DNA from: Isoperla grammatica
Lineage: Eukaryota; Arthropoda; Insecta; Plecoptera; Perlodidae
Direction of reading: 5' to 3'
DNA: 64,000 nucleotides
Assembly (NCBI GenBank): GCA_945910005.1
Contig: OX246739.1
Span: 11,444,292-11,508,291, forward strand
This document shows positions 1 to 10,900 of the stretch, piece after piece. Each line of letters begins with the position of its first letter. The first letter of the stretch is position 1. The notes beneath the pieces were generated by a model that was not told where the DNA came from, searched no databases, and saw nothing but the letters and a program-made list of their open reading frames with translations. Made by a program: the position numbers and the translations under genes.

Positions 1-84
1 TATTGATAAGTTCGCCCGTTCGGTCTGGTAATTGGTGATGAGGTTCCTATATTCAAACAATGTACTCATATTGTTGGGTGATAA

Positions 85-392
85 ATATCCTACATTAATT
101 TGTAATTGTCTACCTACTCAGTCACCAGAATTGGTTTTCAGTGGGGGACATTATTCACCATTTATTATCTGCCTCGTTGCTATGACGGCTAAAAAAGGCA
201 CCGTTTAAATGTATGCCTGTCTCATAAAGTCATAACGGAACAGAAAAGCAGTAGCCCAAACTGGGAGCAAATCCCTCGATGTTCTGCATTTAAAGCAGAG
301 CAGGAATATCACAGGACCAACGAGTGGGACTCGAACCCAGGTCAGTCATTCATATGGCTCTACGTATCGATGCACTTGAGCTACCGGGTGAT
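85..392 (-). mobile_element. tRNA-derived SINE, minus strand (family A)
   Basis: Read on the minus strand, this starts with a tRNA-like head. The A box (TAGCTCAAGTGC, complement of 372-383) is close to consensus and the B box (GGTTCGAGTCC, complement of 327-337) is a perfect match; these are the internal RNA polymerase III promoter elements. The head is not a functional tRNA because its ends do not pair into an acceptor stem. Downstream lies a core also present in the copy at 58944-59370 (both share agcaacgaggca preceded by agccgtc), then the family's 3' signature gtcccccactg followed by actgagtagg. The 3' boundary is approximate because no clear A- or T-rich tail is seen here. SINEs encode no protein and move using LINE enzymes. 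Confidence 0.7.
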
Positions 393-2011
393 AAGCGTAA
401 ACGTTCATATTTTGTTATGTTGTGATTTTTATGACCGATATTGTACGACAGTAGCAAGGGATACAATAGCTGTGACAGCATCATCCCACCGATAAGTTTG
501 TAGACAAAGCTTTTTTACTATATGTTTTGAATGTTTATAAATGTAATTTGCAGCTGCTCAATGACAATAAACATGTTCCGTAGAGGTGGTACTTGTACAT
601 TGTACATGGACTGTATAGTTTATAGCACTATTTTATTTGCTTGTTCCGATTCCTACCATTGAAAACAAATAGCGTGATTATTGATGAATGTCATTTATTT
701 TGACTTATTAACTTTATTAATTACATCATTTATTGATTGATTGATTGATGTGCTATGTATTATTTCTGTTAAGTTGTAAAACATGATAAATTAGTTCACA
801 TTCTGTATACTTGGATTGCAGTCGGTGTTGATTTGTTCTCGAATATTGATATTTTGTTTGTTTAATTCTATAACGAATAATTAGCAGAAAATGAGAGAGG
901 GAATACAATTTACACTATTTAGTTCAGAATGCACAATATGCTTACATTACCAATTGCCCTACCAAATCGATTCCTGTTTTTATTATACATTTTCTATAAC
1001 ACGTTTCACATTATTATACATCCTCATTTGTGGCAAGTTGGTAACACCACATCTGACACACATTTACCAATTACCATGTTGATCGCTCATATACTGCAAT
1101 GCCCAAAATGTCCTGATATTTAGTAAAGAAAATTTATCCAATTGGATTGAATCTCCCAAAAGTTGTAAAAGCATAAATATGTATTATATATATATATATA
1201 TATATATATTTGTCGTTCGGGTATTCTCGCTCTCTCTTTCTCCTATAGATCAACAAAATACACTAATCTTAAAACAATTACATCTCCGATCAGTGGTGTA
1301 TAGCCTGGAATATATTTCGGTAGAGGGGGGGGGGGGGAACCTGATGGAATTATCACGATATAAATATAATCAGGAAACAGGTTGTACGCTTGATGCAATG
1401 ATGGGGGGGGGGACCTCAACAGGACCGCAGGCAATGATTGTTTTTAATTTTGTATGTGATTTTAATCGTATTTAGAAGAGTATAGGTTGTCTGTTGAATT
1501 TGTTAATTGCACAGATTTTTTGAGGTCATTGGTATTTTGATGGTTTGATTGCACTTTGATGTCGTTTGAGCTTTAATTTAATATATGCACTCGGTAATTT
1601 TCACGGCGATAATAATTTTCATTAAAATTAGGTGTGACTTATCAACAATTACTAATCTAATGTCATTTACGATTTTGTGGCGAGGCGAATCAAGCGAATG
1701 ATCCAGTCTCTAAATACGATTACTGACAACAAATTTAATATCTATGTTATTCATACATTAAGTGAGGGGGGGGGGGGTTGGAGGGGAGGTTGAAGCCCAA
1801 AAATCATCTCTTTAAAAATAAACGCCACTGTCTCCTGCACTGCAACTACATTATACTGTAGTTGTTAAAAACATTTATAGCATGATGCTAGTTTATATTG
1901 CAGACATGCACCATGGCCGTCTGTCTTACACTTAGTATAATATATTATTAAATTGCAAATTTACTTTTAATATCTAGTCGCATTCAGCAATGGAGACTCA
2001 AGCTAACAAAT
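393..2011. other. gene-free AT-rich DNA with TA and G tracts
   Basis: No reading frame here resembles a known protein. The stretch contains a TA dinucleotide run at about 1185-1210 and three G homopolymers: 13 bases at 1325-1337, 10 at 1403-1412 and 12 at 1766-1777. Short frames of 60-98 codons cross these runs and have low-complexity translations. Confidence 0.6.
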
Positions 2012-3018
2012 AGATAGCGTTGCTAAGCAACCTCATTATCTGCGATATTGTTGATTTAATAATAAAACAAAACAATTCTTGGTATGCTATACAGTCATTT
2101 GTTTGTCTACAACAATGACTTCGTGTACGGAATGGTGGCCGCTATGTGTAGGAAGTGCAATACCTCATGTACGGGAATATGGCCGCCAACAATGTCAGTG
2201 ACGTCACGTGAATATAAAGAATAGTGAACATATTGGCATCTAATCTCCTCCTCATAATAGTTTCTTTTCTTGCCACCACAATACAGTTAGTCTATTTTGA
2301 GTGGCCATTATAGGTTTGCATTGTTTCATCAATACTGAGACACAAGGGCTTGACCATGCACATGATTACAGGAAATTACGAAATTCATTTTAAATAGGCT
2401 TATTTTTTGGGCGTGCGCGGAGACGCCAACCTTTTCAGCGGATCTTTTGATCGTTATCGTAATGGTGATAATTATATCAAACCAGCTGTTGGATATTAGG
2501 CTCCTCAAGTTGCACTTTAGCATTCGCCAAACATCCCGTTACGCTGACTTGTGGGTTTATTATCCTGTATCCAATGCGGATGGTCCTGCGCTCGGTTCCC
2601 GGTTCGGGCTGGGGTTCTTTAACTTTGGACATGCGATAAAGAAATTACTTCGGAAATACTGGTGCATTATTTGCACCGTCATGACAACAAGGCACACAAT
2701 GAATTGTACAATGTCCCCCACTGATTGAATGTTAGTGCTTGTAAGTAGTGGGTATAGTCTATACATACAAAATAATGTATTTTCTTTTCTTTTGAACACA
2801 AAAGTATAATGGATAAATAATAGTCTCAGGAGCAAACATAAATTAGATGTTTCCCGTAGTTGAAGTTGGTTGAAGGGTATAAACAGAGCACTCAAAATAC
2901 ACTAGATGCATTCTGGTGGCAAGAAAATAAACTTCTAAAAAGAGTGGTTTGGCTGTCAGTTTTCATTGTTGTTTTATTGTTATTATTCAACAAAGGAGGT
3001 TGCTTAGCAGTGCTATCT
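2012..3018. mobile_element. ~1 kb element with long terminal inverted repeats
   Basis: The left end (agatagc, then gttgctaagcaac at 2019-2031) is mirrored at the right end (gcttagcagtgctatct, ending 3018). Homology between the arms continues inward: sequence around 2260-2305 (ttgccaccacaatac, then attttgagtg) is matched in reverse complement around 2888-2930. The interior has no recognisable transposase. A segment at 2112-2190 holds two direct copies of a motif ending in a ggccgcc-like core, followed by tgacgtca overlapping cacgtg (2199-2210) and a TATA-like ataaaga. No target-site duplication is clear, so I do not assign a superfamily. The same end sequence, ctgctaagcaacctcct, occurs again just after the LINE at 27226. 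Confidence 0.6.
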
Positions 3019-5874
3019 GTATTAGTTTAAGGAGATAGTAAAAGATAACGTATAGGGGGTTCAACGCTACCGCTCCTTGAATATCAAACTGACCTTTGAA
3101 TGGATGGCACGACAACAAGTATTAAAGTATTAGAGATTGTATGATATTTGAGGTAATTTCATTCATTTATCTTTTTCCCGACCTGTTCCTTTTTCCCCTT
3201 TTCTGTCAAACCCTTCAAACCAGAACACCCTTCCATTCACAACCGCACTATTACCAAGTGTACCAACAAAGATTCGATAACTCCAGGAATATTTTTCCAG
3301 TGGCTCTTATATATCGTTGTTTTCCCAAGGTTTCACGAGCCGAGAAATGCCCCCCCCCCCCCAACCCTTCTATACACTTACACTCAAATGGTCAAATCAC
3401 GTGTACGACGCTATAGCAGTATCAATAAAAATGCTTCGGGGGCCTAAATCCCCCCACGCTACAGAAAAGTACTGATCCCCTACCCACCTCATTTTATCTC
3501 GACTTTACAACGCACAGTAAATATTAAGTTTTCTAATTTTCTTCAACTTTTGCAGAGTTTGTGTAGAGTTAAAAGCCTTTATTGAATTAAAATGTCGCTG
3601 AGCGTATTTGTGCTTCTTTTAGTTCGGGATATAAGTTAAACTTTCCAAAGACCTGTTAATTTTTTTGCATGTTTGTTGGGGAAGTAGTTTTCTTAGCTTG
3701 GAAGTAGAATATCTTTAAGTACGAAACGAGAAAATAGCTAATTGAATTCTGTTTCATTAAAGTGCCAGTAATTTGATTCTCGTTTCAGCTAAAAAGAATT
3801 TTTGTTGTATGCTGCCTTCTTCGCTTCGCCTCGCATTTTCTCTCCCCTGCTTGTTATTCCGCTCACAATATTTCTTCGCCTCTATTTTTACTCGGAAACT
3901 CTTCCTTCCTTCCTTGTCAGTCTAAGTAAGCTCGACTCTTTGCTAACTTAATTATACGTACTGTGCAATACATCAGCAACATGCGATGGCTGAAAGGTAC
4001 CGCCCATTCTACCACGCGGACACCTCGCAGTCGCTCCGAGAATACATATCCCATCCCACACCACACCACACCACACGGAAACTTACCGATAAGCAATTAG
4101 GTTTGTCAAATTACAGGTGCCGCCGAAAAAACGTGTTGCCGACTGTTGTGGTCGCTGCGATGCGCCGAGGAGTCGTTGCGGTTGATGAAGGGAAACTGAA
4201 AGCGCACGAAAACTTTTTAATAAATGAGGGTATACTATAGAGATTAAATATTTGCTTAAAAATACCTGTTTCATTTTGTTAATCTATACAAACAGTGTTT
4301 TACAAAACACACCATACAAAATTATCAACAACATCAAGGTATGATAATTAATAGTAATAATAGTTATAAAAGTAATAATAACAATAATAATAATTTAAGA
4401 TGCATGCATCAAATGCGCTACACATGATGAATTTACATTATAGTTTAATAGATATAATATATATTTGTATGGAATTTATAATTGATAAATGTAATTCAAC
4501 CTGTCTCATCAAAGGAAAGATAGATAATTAAGTCAGAATGGTTCTAAATTGATAATGATGCCATCATTAGAATTATGGATTAAGAAGACGTAGGCCTATA
4601 CAATACTTGAGATTTGCGCCAGCTACATGAATTGATAATAAATTATGATTAAAATTAAAGTGATGGATAGATACAACAAACGAATAGGATCATTCTTAAA
4701 ACACAATTAAATGATTAAAAAAGACCACAGCAAGCAACACATATGCTGTAACCCGCCATGTGCTGTACCAGTATTTAGTATTTACATATTCATTCGAAAT
4801 AATTAATTGGACAGAGACATTCATGCACTGAAAATACTGGTACAACACTCACTAAATATACTACAGAATGTACAGCCCTCCCCATAATCTTTGGTATCAC
4901 CCATCACCCTAAATCAGCATCATAAACAACGATTATTCAAGGTAAAGTAGTCAAGACAAAAAAATACATAATGATAAATGAAAAACTATGTATGATAAGT
5001 GTAGGAAGTACAATACAAAAGCTTGTATATTGTATATATTCTATTGTATCCGGATGAAAAACTCTCGCGCCACACAAACCTTACAAACAATGAATACCTC
5101 GTCTTATGTAGAGTGTACATTCTGTGTTTGCCGTGAGGAGGGGGGGGGGGGGGGGGGTCTGTTTATGACAAATTTAGTTGTATAAATTGACGATTCTACA
5201 TAGTACGTTTTCAAAAAAACTCGTTTTATAAAGAGGGTAGAATTACCAGGTTTTAAATCCAAGTTATTTCGAATACTGGGTGGTCAGTCGGCTGCAGCCA
5301 TGATCTAATAACTACCCAATGAAATAACCTTCTTGGACCATGAGCTGCAGCCATAGACGTTATTCACGAAGTGAAGTGATTACACTCGCCAAAATATCGG
5401 TCTGCCGATTCAAATTGAAAACATTCTCAAATATAACCATATAATAATCACACACACACACGAAGCAATGCTAAGAAAGCCGCAATGATCCGTAAATCTA
5501 ATACAGTACATGAAATACACTTTCCATAATGTAATAAACAATTGCCTCTTTGATGTGCGTTGCGCTGCAAAAAGCCGTGACTGAGTGTTGCATCTTAGCT
5601 GAGGCAGGTGGAACATATAGTGTTGTGGTGCGCGAGCTGGCTGCCTCCGCAATCTCAGTTCTACCGGTATATCATTAGCAGTGAATTACAAGGCAGAATG
5701 CGCCGCCTACTATAGAGACCCATGTCTTGATTGCGACGACAAACATATCTTCAAATCAGAGTGTTTCAGTCATTCACGCTTTATTATTTAGCATTAAAAT
5801 AGTAAATGTACATGTCTATTGATAATAATGATTGGCACGTGTAAAACCGCTAGGGAGGTATGGTATCTATATGA
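3019..5874. other. gene-free stretch with simple repeats
   Basis: No coding similarity is recognised. It contains a C13 run (3350-3362), a short ccaca repeat near 4055-4076, an AT-rich segment at 4240-4720 and a G18 run (5140-5157). The frame at 3986-4240 (84 codons) is open but has no recognisable domain. It sits in a slightly more GC-rich patch that could be an exon, without further support. Confidence 0.5.
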
Positions 5875-6060
5875 ATATCAGGCATACCAACTGGCCAAAC
5901 CGCGGTATTCATCTCATACGGTTAGAGCCGTATGGAACCAAGGGACCCGGGTTCGAATAAGTACTTTGTACTTATATGGTGCCAGTCGCTCCCTTAAGAA
6001 GTATTATTCCTGTATACTATGTATTGATCCTCAATACATTGAATTGAACTGAAAAAAAAA
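5875..6060 (+). mobile_element. possible tRNA-headed SINE with poly(A) tail
   Basis: A B-box-like sequence (GGTTCGAATAA, 5950-5960, 9 of 11 to consensus) follows a tRNA-like stretch that starts near 5878. A short body follows, including the palindrome aagtactttgtactt, and ends in a run of nine A at about 6052-6060. The layout of tRNA-like head, body and A tail fits a SINE of about 185 bp on the plus strand. The A box is weak and I see no second copy in the window. Confidence 0.45.
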
Positions 6061-6620
6061 TGAATACCACTATAGTCATGAGTAATTAATTTTGTAATTG
6101 TAGCTCATCATCATTTAACATTCACTCATCTCGAGTATTGTATTGTAATAAGTGTTGTGTATAAGTGTAATTTGTTTCTGTTTTGATATAAATTGTTTGT
6201 TATTCTGTGTCTTACGGCAACAGCTATGGCTGCAGAAACCAATTAAGGTTGTTATTATTTTATAATAAAACGTAGTGAAAAGTACTTTATACTAACCGTA
6301 GTGACACTTGTGTATTATGTAATATACAAACTGGAGTTGGAATAACTTACTCATAACCGTATGTATCGGAACACATTGTCACGAAACTTGTGTACAGCAC
6401 TGTTATTTTACGGATCTTGGGTAAAGACTAAAAGAAGAGAGTTTTCTCTAAGAACAGTAAAACAAAGCAAGAAGACATCGTATACACAAATTCCAGAGGA
6501 GGGTTGCTGTATATTTGATATGTTCATGGAATAAACATGTGATTTTGCGCAAGTGCTTTTATTCAAGCAATATAAGAAATAATTGATGGTTTTTTAGAAG
6601 CTTTCTTTCGTAATAGACGG

Positions 6621-8303
6621 AGAGCCAGCAACATAAAAGCTCCCCTCATAAGGTACATATGTTTTGACTTTTGAAATAGGAGTGGAAAAACTACTCTACT
6701 AACAAAACGCGCGTCTTACTCCTCAACGTGGGGGCTTTTAGGCCCCACAGGGGGCCAAAAAAGCCGAAAAAAAGGCCCAAGGTTCCCCTCATAAGGTACA
6801 TGGATGGAGTAAATCTCATTTTGTAGAGATAAGTGTCCCAAATAGGAATTCGAAGAGTAAGACGGGATATTAGGGGGCGTTTACCGATCAGACGCCATTT
6901 TACCCAAAAAGGGCCATTTTTTATTTTCGCACATGCATGCCGTTAAACACTCAAAACATATCCGGAAATGTCTCGAGACGTAGAAAAACATACATTTTAA
7001 AGAAATTTTGGGTTATTGTCCTCGCCAGACGCCCTCAAAAGGGGCCCAAAAAGGCCAAGGTTCCCCTCATAAGGTACATGAATGGAGTAAACGCCATTTT
7101 GTAGAGATAAGTGTCCCAAATAGGAATTCGAAGAGTAAGACGGGATATTAGGGGGCGTTTACCGATCAGACGCCATTTTACCCAATTGGGCCATTTTTTA
7201 TTTTCGCACATGCATGCGCTTAAACACTCAAAACATATCCGGAAATGTCTCGAGACGTAGAAAAACATACATTTTAAAGAAATTTTGGGTTATTGTCCTC
7301 GCCAGACGCCCTCAAAAGGGGCCCAAAAAGGCCAAGGTTCCCCTCATAAGGTACATGAATGGAGTAAACGCCATTTTGTAGAGATAAGTGTCCCAAATAG
7401 GAATTTAAAGAGTAAGACGGGATATTAGGGGGCGTTTACCGATCAGACGCCATTTTACCCAAAAAGGTCCACTTTTTATTTTCACACATGCACGCACTTA
7501 ACACCCAAAACATATCCTTAAATCCTGACATTAATAATAATAAATACTGGTATATTAAAGTTGGGGGTGGGCGGAGCTTCAAAACTATCGCATCCGGATC
7601 GAGGCTGTGGGGGGGGGGGGGGGGGCTGGCGAGGACATCACACAATATCTTAAAAATGTATTCACCTCTAGGGGCATTTAAGGATATGTTTTGGGTGTTA
7701 AAGCGCGTGCACGTGTGAAAATAAAAAGTGGCCCTTTTTGGACAAAATGGCGTCTGATCGGTAAACGCCCCCTAATATCCCGTCTTACTCTTCGAATTCG
7801 TATTTGGGACACTTATCTCTACAAAATGGCGTTTACTCCATTCATGTACCTTATGAGGGGAACCTTGGCCTTTTTGGGCCGCTTTTGAGGGCGTCTGGCG
7901 AGGACAATAACCCAAAATTTCTTTATAATGTATGTTTTGCTACGTCTCGAGACATTTCCGGATATGATTTGAGTATTTAAGCGCATGCATGTGCGAAAAT
8001 AAAAAATGGCCCTTTTTAGGTAAAATGGCGTCTGATCGGTAAACGCCCCCTAATATCCCGTCTTACTCTTCGAATTCCTATTTGGGACACTTATCTCTAC
8101 AAAATGGCGTTTACTCCATCCATGTACCTTATGAGGGGAACCTTGGGCCTTTTTTTCGGCTTTTTTGGCCCCCTGTGGGGCCTAAAAGCCCCCACGTTGA
8201 GGAGTAAGACGCGCGTTTTGTTAGTAGAGTAGTTTTTTCCGCTCCTATTCCAATAGTCAAAACATATGTACCTTATGAGGGGAGCTTTTATGTTGCTGGC
8301 TCT
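6621..8303. mobile_element. foldback element of inverted ~277 bp tandem units
   Basis: The left arm (6621-7522) and right arm (7678-8303) are near-perfect reverse complements around a ~155 bp loop. The outer end agagccagcaac at 6621 matches gttgctggctct ending at 8303. The left arm holds units beginning ggttcccctcataagg at 6781, 7059 and 7336, a period of 277-278 bp; the third is cut by the loop. The right arm has one fewer complete unit: the arms are 902 and 626 bp, a difference of 276. The loop carries an unrelated G18 run (7609-7626). No transposase is visible, and open frames in the arms (for example 7691-7888 plus and 7035-7268 minus) are the same sequence read from opposite arms. The structure resembles Foldback-type or long-TIR elements; target duplications are not clear. 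Confidence 0.85.
6781..7522 (+). repeat. 277 bp tandem units, left arm
   Basis: There are three head-to-tail units, starting at 6781, 7059 and 7336. Each contains the same order of motifs: ttcccctcataaggtacatg, then a segment ending gtaagacgggatattag, then gccattttaccc, then tctcgagacgtag. The third copy stops at 7522 inside the motif aaaacatatcc, where the loop begins. Divergence between units is low, which suggests recent amplification or gene conversion. Confidence 0.85.
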
Positions 8304-10397
8304 TGGACTATAAGGTATTGCACACTGACGTAAGGCATGGACAATGAAGGGTGATTCTGTTGAAACCTTTTTTCTTGTTCTTTACTTGTATGTCAGCCAA
8401 CTGAAGTGCTCGGGGCCTCTGATTTGGGAGATTACGGGTTCGAGACCCAGCAGTGTCAGATCCACAACAAGGTAGTTTTAGTGGTTTTCTTCGTTCTAGA
8501 TTCGAGTATTTAAAAAGTGCAACTCAGCTGGCTTACTTAAGTAAATTATTATATGCGTCAAATTTCCAAAGCAAATTTATAGTGAAATTATAGCGAAATT
8601 GTCGTCATGATTTCCCAAATTCCGCATTACTTATTATTGATGTTAAATAAATCATTATTCCTTCCACCAATGAATGGATAATAAAATACCACATTTATCA
8701 ATTTACGTTATCCTCGTCAATTACGTTTGTGCCTTTTATATCAATTCACTAAGATTTCTAAATGGTTCAAACATTTTGTTTGTGTGTCCTGAAAAACAAT
8801 CCGTTTAACTCGCACAAATAAAACGAAAGCTTTGTTATATTGTCAGCATTGTTCACTGTTAACATCTGTGGCATCTTGTTATAAGGGTTTAGAGTTCACT
8901 CGATGCTCACAGTTGAAACTCACAGCACAATACACACAGTATATATTGTATATATATATACAACGGGTAGAATTATACTTATGTCTACGTTTTCATATTT
9001 AGAGCCCTTGGCTCAATTACTGCACAACTGAGCTCACGGTTCGCAGAGTGGAATAAGTTAATAAAACAATCGACTGAAAACCTTTTCATAACAAAGCAAG
9101 TCAACTGGAAAAATCAACGCTTTTATTCAAGTATATTACTTCGGGGTGAGGGCGAGATTTCGAATACGCCGAAACTTTCGGCTGACTTGCTTCTAGAATA
9201 ATGGAATGGTGACAAAGGATTTAAAGACTTGTATTCAAGCTTTGTGCTTCATTAAGTTGAAAGAGGATTAAGAGTTTTGATTGTTGATGTACAGCTCTAT
9301 ATATATAGCCTAAGGCAAAAGTATTTAGTAATTACTATAGGGTCGAGTTTTCATATTGTCAGATTGGAAATAACGAACATTAATTCTTCCCATTTAAAAG
9401 TGTTTGCAATTAAAAGGAGAACTGATAACGAAACATCAACATCGTGATCTAATAATTCATTATAATTCAGTTTAAGTTATTTATTGAATTTAATCTCTAT
9501 CCTTATCAGTTATGAAACTAATTTACAAAGGACGACAGTTAACAAAATGTAACAATATACTATAAAACAATAGGAAAACAACAAACAAAATGAAATTTTA
9601 ACAAGTAACGAACATCAAAACAAATTAATATAAACAAGAGGACACGAACAAGAAAAAATTATCGAAAACAAAATATATTTTACCAATACAAATTTAAAAT
9701 TAAATAACATAACAAAGAACAAAATTAAATTAACATGACGGAACAGAAATGCACACGTGAAAATGAAAGGAACGTCACCATAAACAAAACAATATTCCTA
9801 TTAAATGTTTCTCTGTATTTCCAATCAGTATTTCCGTTTTTCAAATTACTTAATTAATGTTTTGTTGTGTTGTTACAACACACTTTCGTCACCACATTCC
9901 ATTTTTTGGTTTATTTAAAATGTGAAAACTTGAAACAGGACTAAAAGTCTTGTTGCCTCCTCCCCCCGTCTCCCATAAATAAAACCATACAAAACGTATT
10001 GTGTTGTTATTGCTCCCAGGTAAGTTTTTACTTGGGCGTTTACACCTCTGATTATATTATAAAAACGCATCCAAAACGCTGTGGTTCTCATTTTAAAGAT
10101 GACATACGAACATAACAACTTCAATATCACGCCCACGGTATAGAAAACAATCAATCAATTTCTAGGTATCTTATCCCATTCTCCAACTGTCGTCTTGAAA
10201 TGCTTGCCGACATCCGTCATATTTAACCTTCCTTCCTTATGCGCCTTAGTCAAAACGATTGGATCTTGAGCTGTCTGATGACTGATAAATTGGTTATATG
10301 AATACAACGTATCGAGATGAGATGAGATTCTGTTCAATCTACTGTAAGGACCGAATTTTAACTGCTCATGTGTGCAACGTAAGTGCTACCCTCCTTA
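8304..10397. other. gene-free stretch with one tRNA-like head and A-rich DNA
   Basis: A B-box-like GGTTCGAGACC (8437-8447, 10 of 11 to consensus) follows a tRNA-like segment starting about 8392, a possible SINE head on the plus strand whose body I cannot delimit. The region 9520-9760 is strongly A-rich on the plus strand. No protein similarity is seen. Confidence 0.45.
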
Positions 10398-10900
10398 AGG
10401 CTCGTCCACACAAAAACATAAGACATAAGATTTAAGGTTTAACGCATAGTCGTAACATTGGAACATAGGAAACACGTACTAACGTTCACACAAATGTTTA
10501 AGCATAAGCACAAGCATAAGCGTAAGCATAACGCATAAGAAAGTTGAACAATGTTCAACTTTATGCTTAAACCTTAAAACAACGCACGAAAAACTTGAGT
10601 CAAAGAAGCATCTACTTTAAAAGGTTATGACTACCACAGTCATGTAGTGGCCTACGTCACCGAATAATAATAATAATAATATATATATAATAATATATAG
10701 TAATATATACATAATAATATATAGAATAATTATGTTGTACAGTATTCGGCCGCAACCTCCAAAGAACTTCAACGAGTGCCATGCCTTCTCATAAACTCTT
10801 TGTGCTTACGTTTGTATGTGTACCGGAGCCCTTATGCGTTAAACCTTAATCCTTAAAACTACGCTTATGCTTATGCTTATGTTTTTGTGTGGACTCGCCT
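10398..10900. mobile_element. Harbinger-like MITE, TTA target duplication
   Basis: Terminal inverted repeats start AGGCTCGTCCACAC on the left and AGGCGAGTCCACAC on the right (read inward), then share acaaaaacataag. The 503 bp element is flanked by TTA on both sides (10395-10397 and 10901-10903), matching the 3 bp TWA duplications made by PIF/Harbinger transposases. The subterminal regions are rich in the hexamer-like motif aagcat/ataagc in inverted orientation (about 10500-10530 and 10860-10880), possible transposase-binding repeats. A TAA-rich microsatellite lies at 10664-10735. No coding sequence is present, so it would be non-autonomous. Confidence 0.7.

Noticed and set aside
313..392. Possible functional tRNA gene on the minus strand
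   Set aside because: A and B boxes are strong, but no acceptor stem forms and a SINE core follows.
7691..7888. 65-codon open frame in the foldback right arm, with a near-identical peptide from the minus strand at 7035-7268
   Set aside because: Both come from the same repeat unit in opposite arms. The peptide shows no recognisable domain and another unit breaks the frame, so similarity reflects DNA repetition, not coding.
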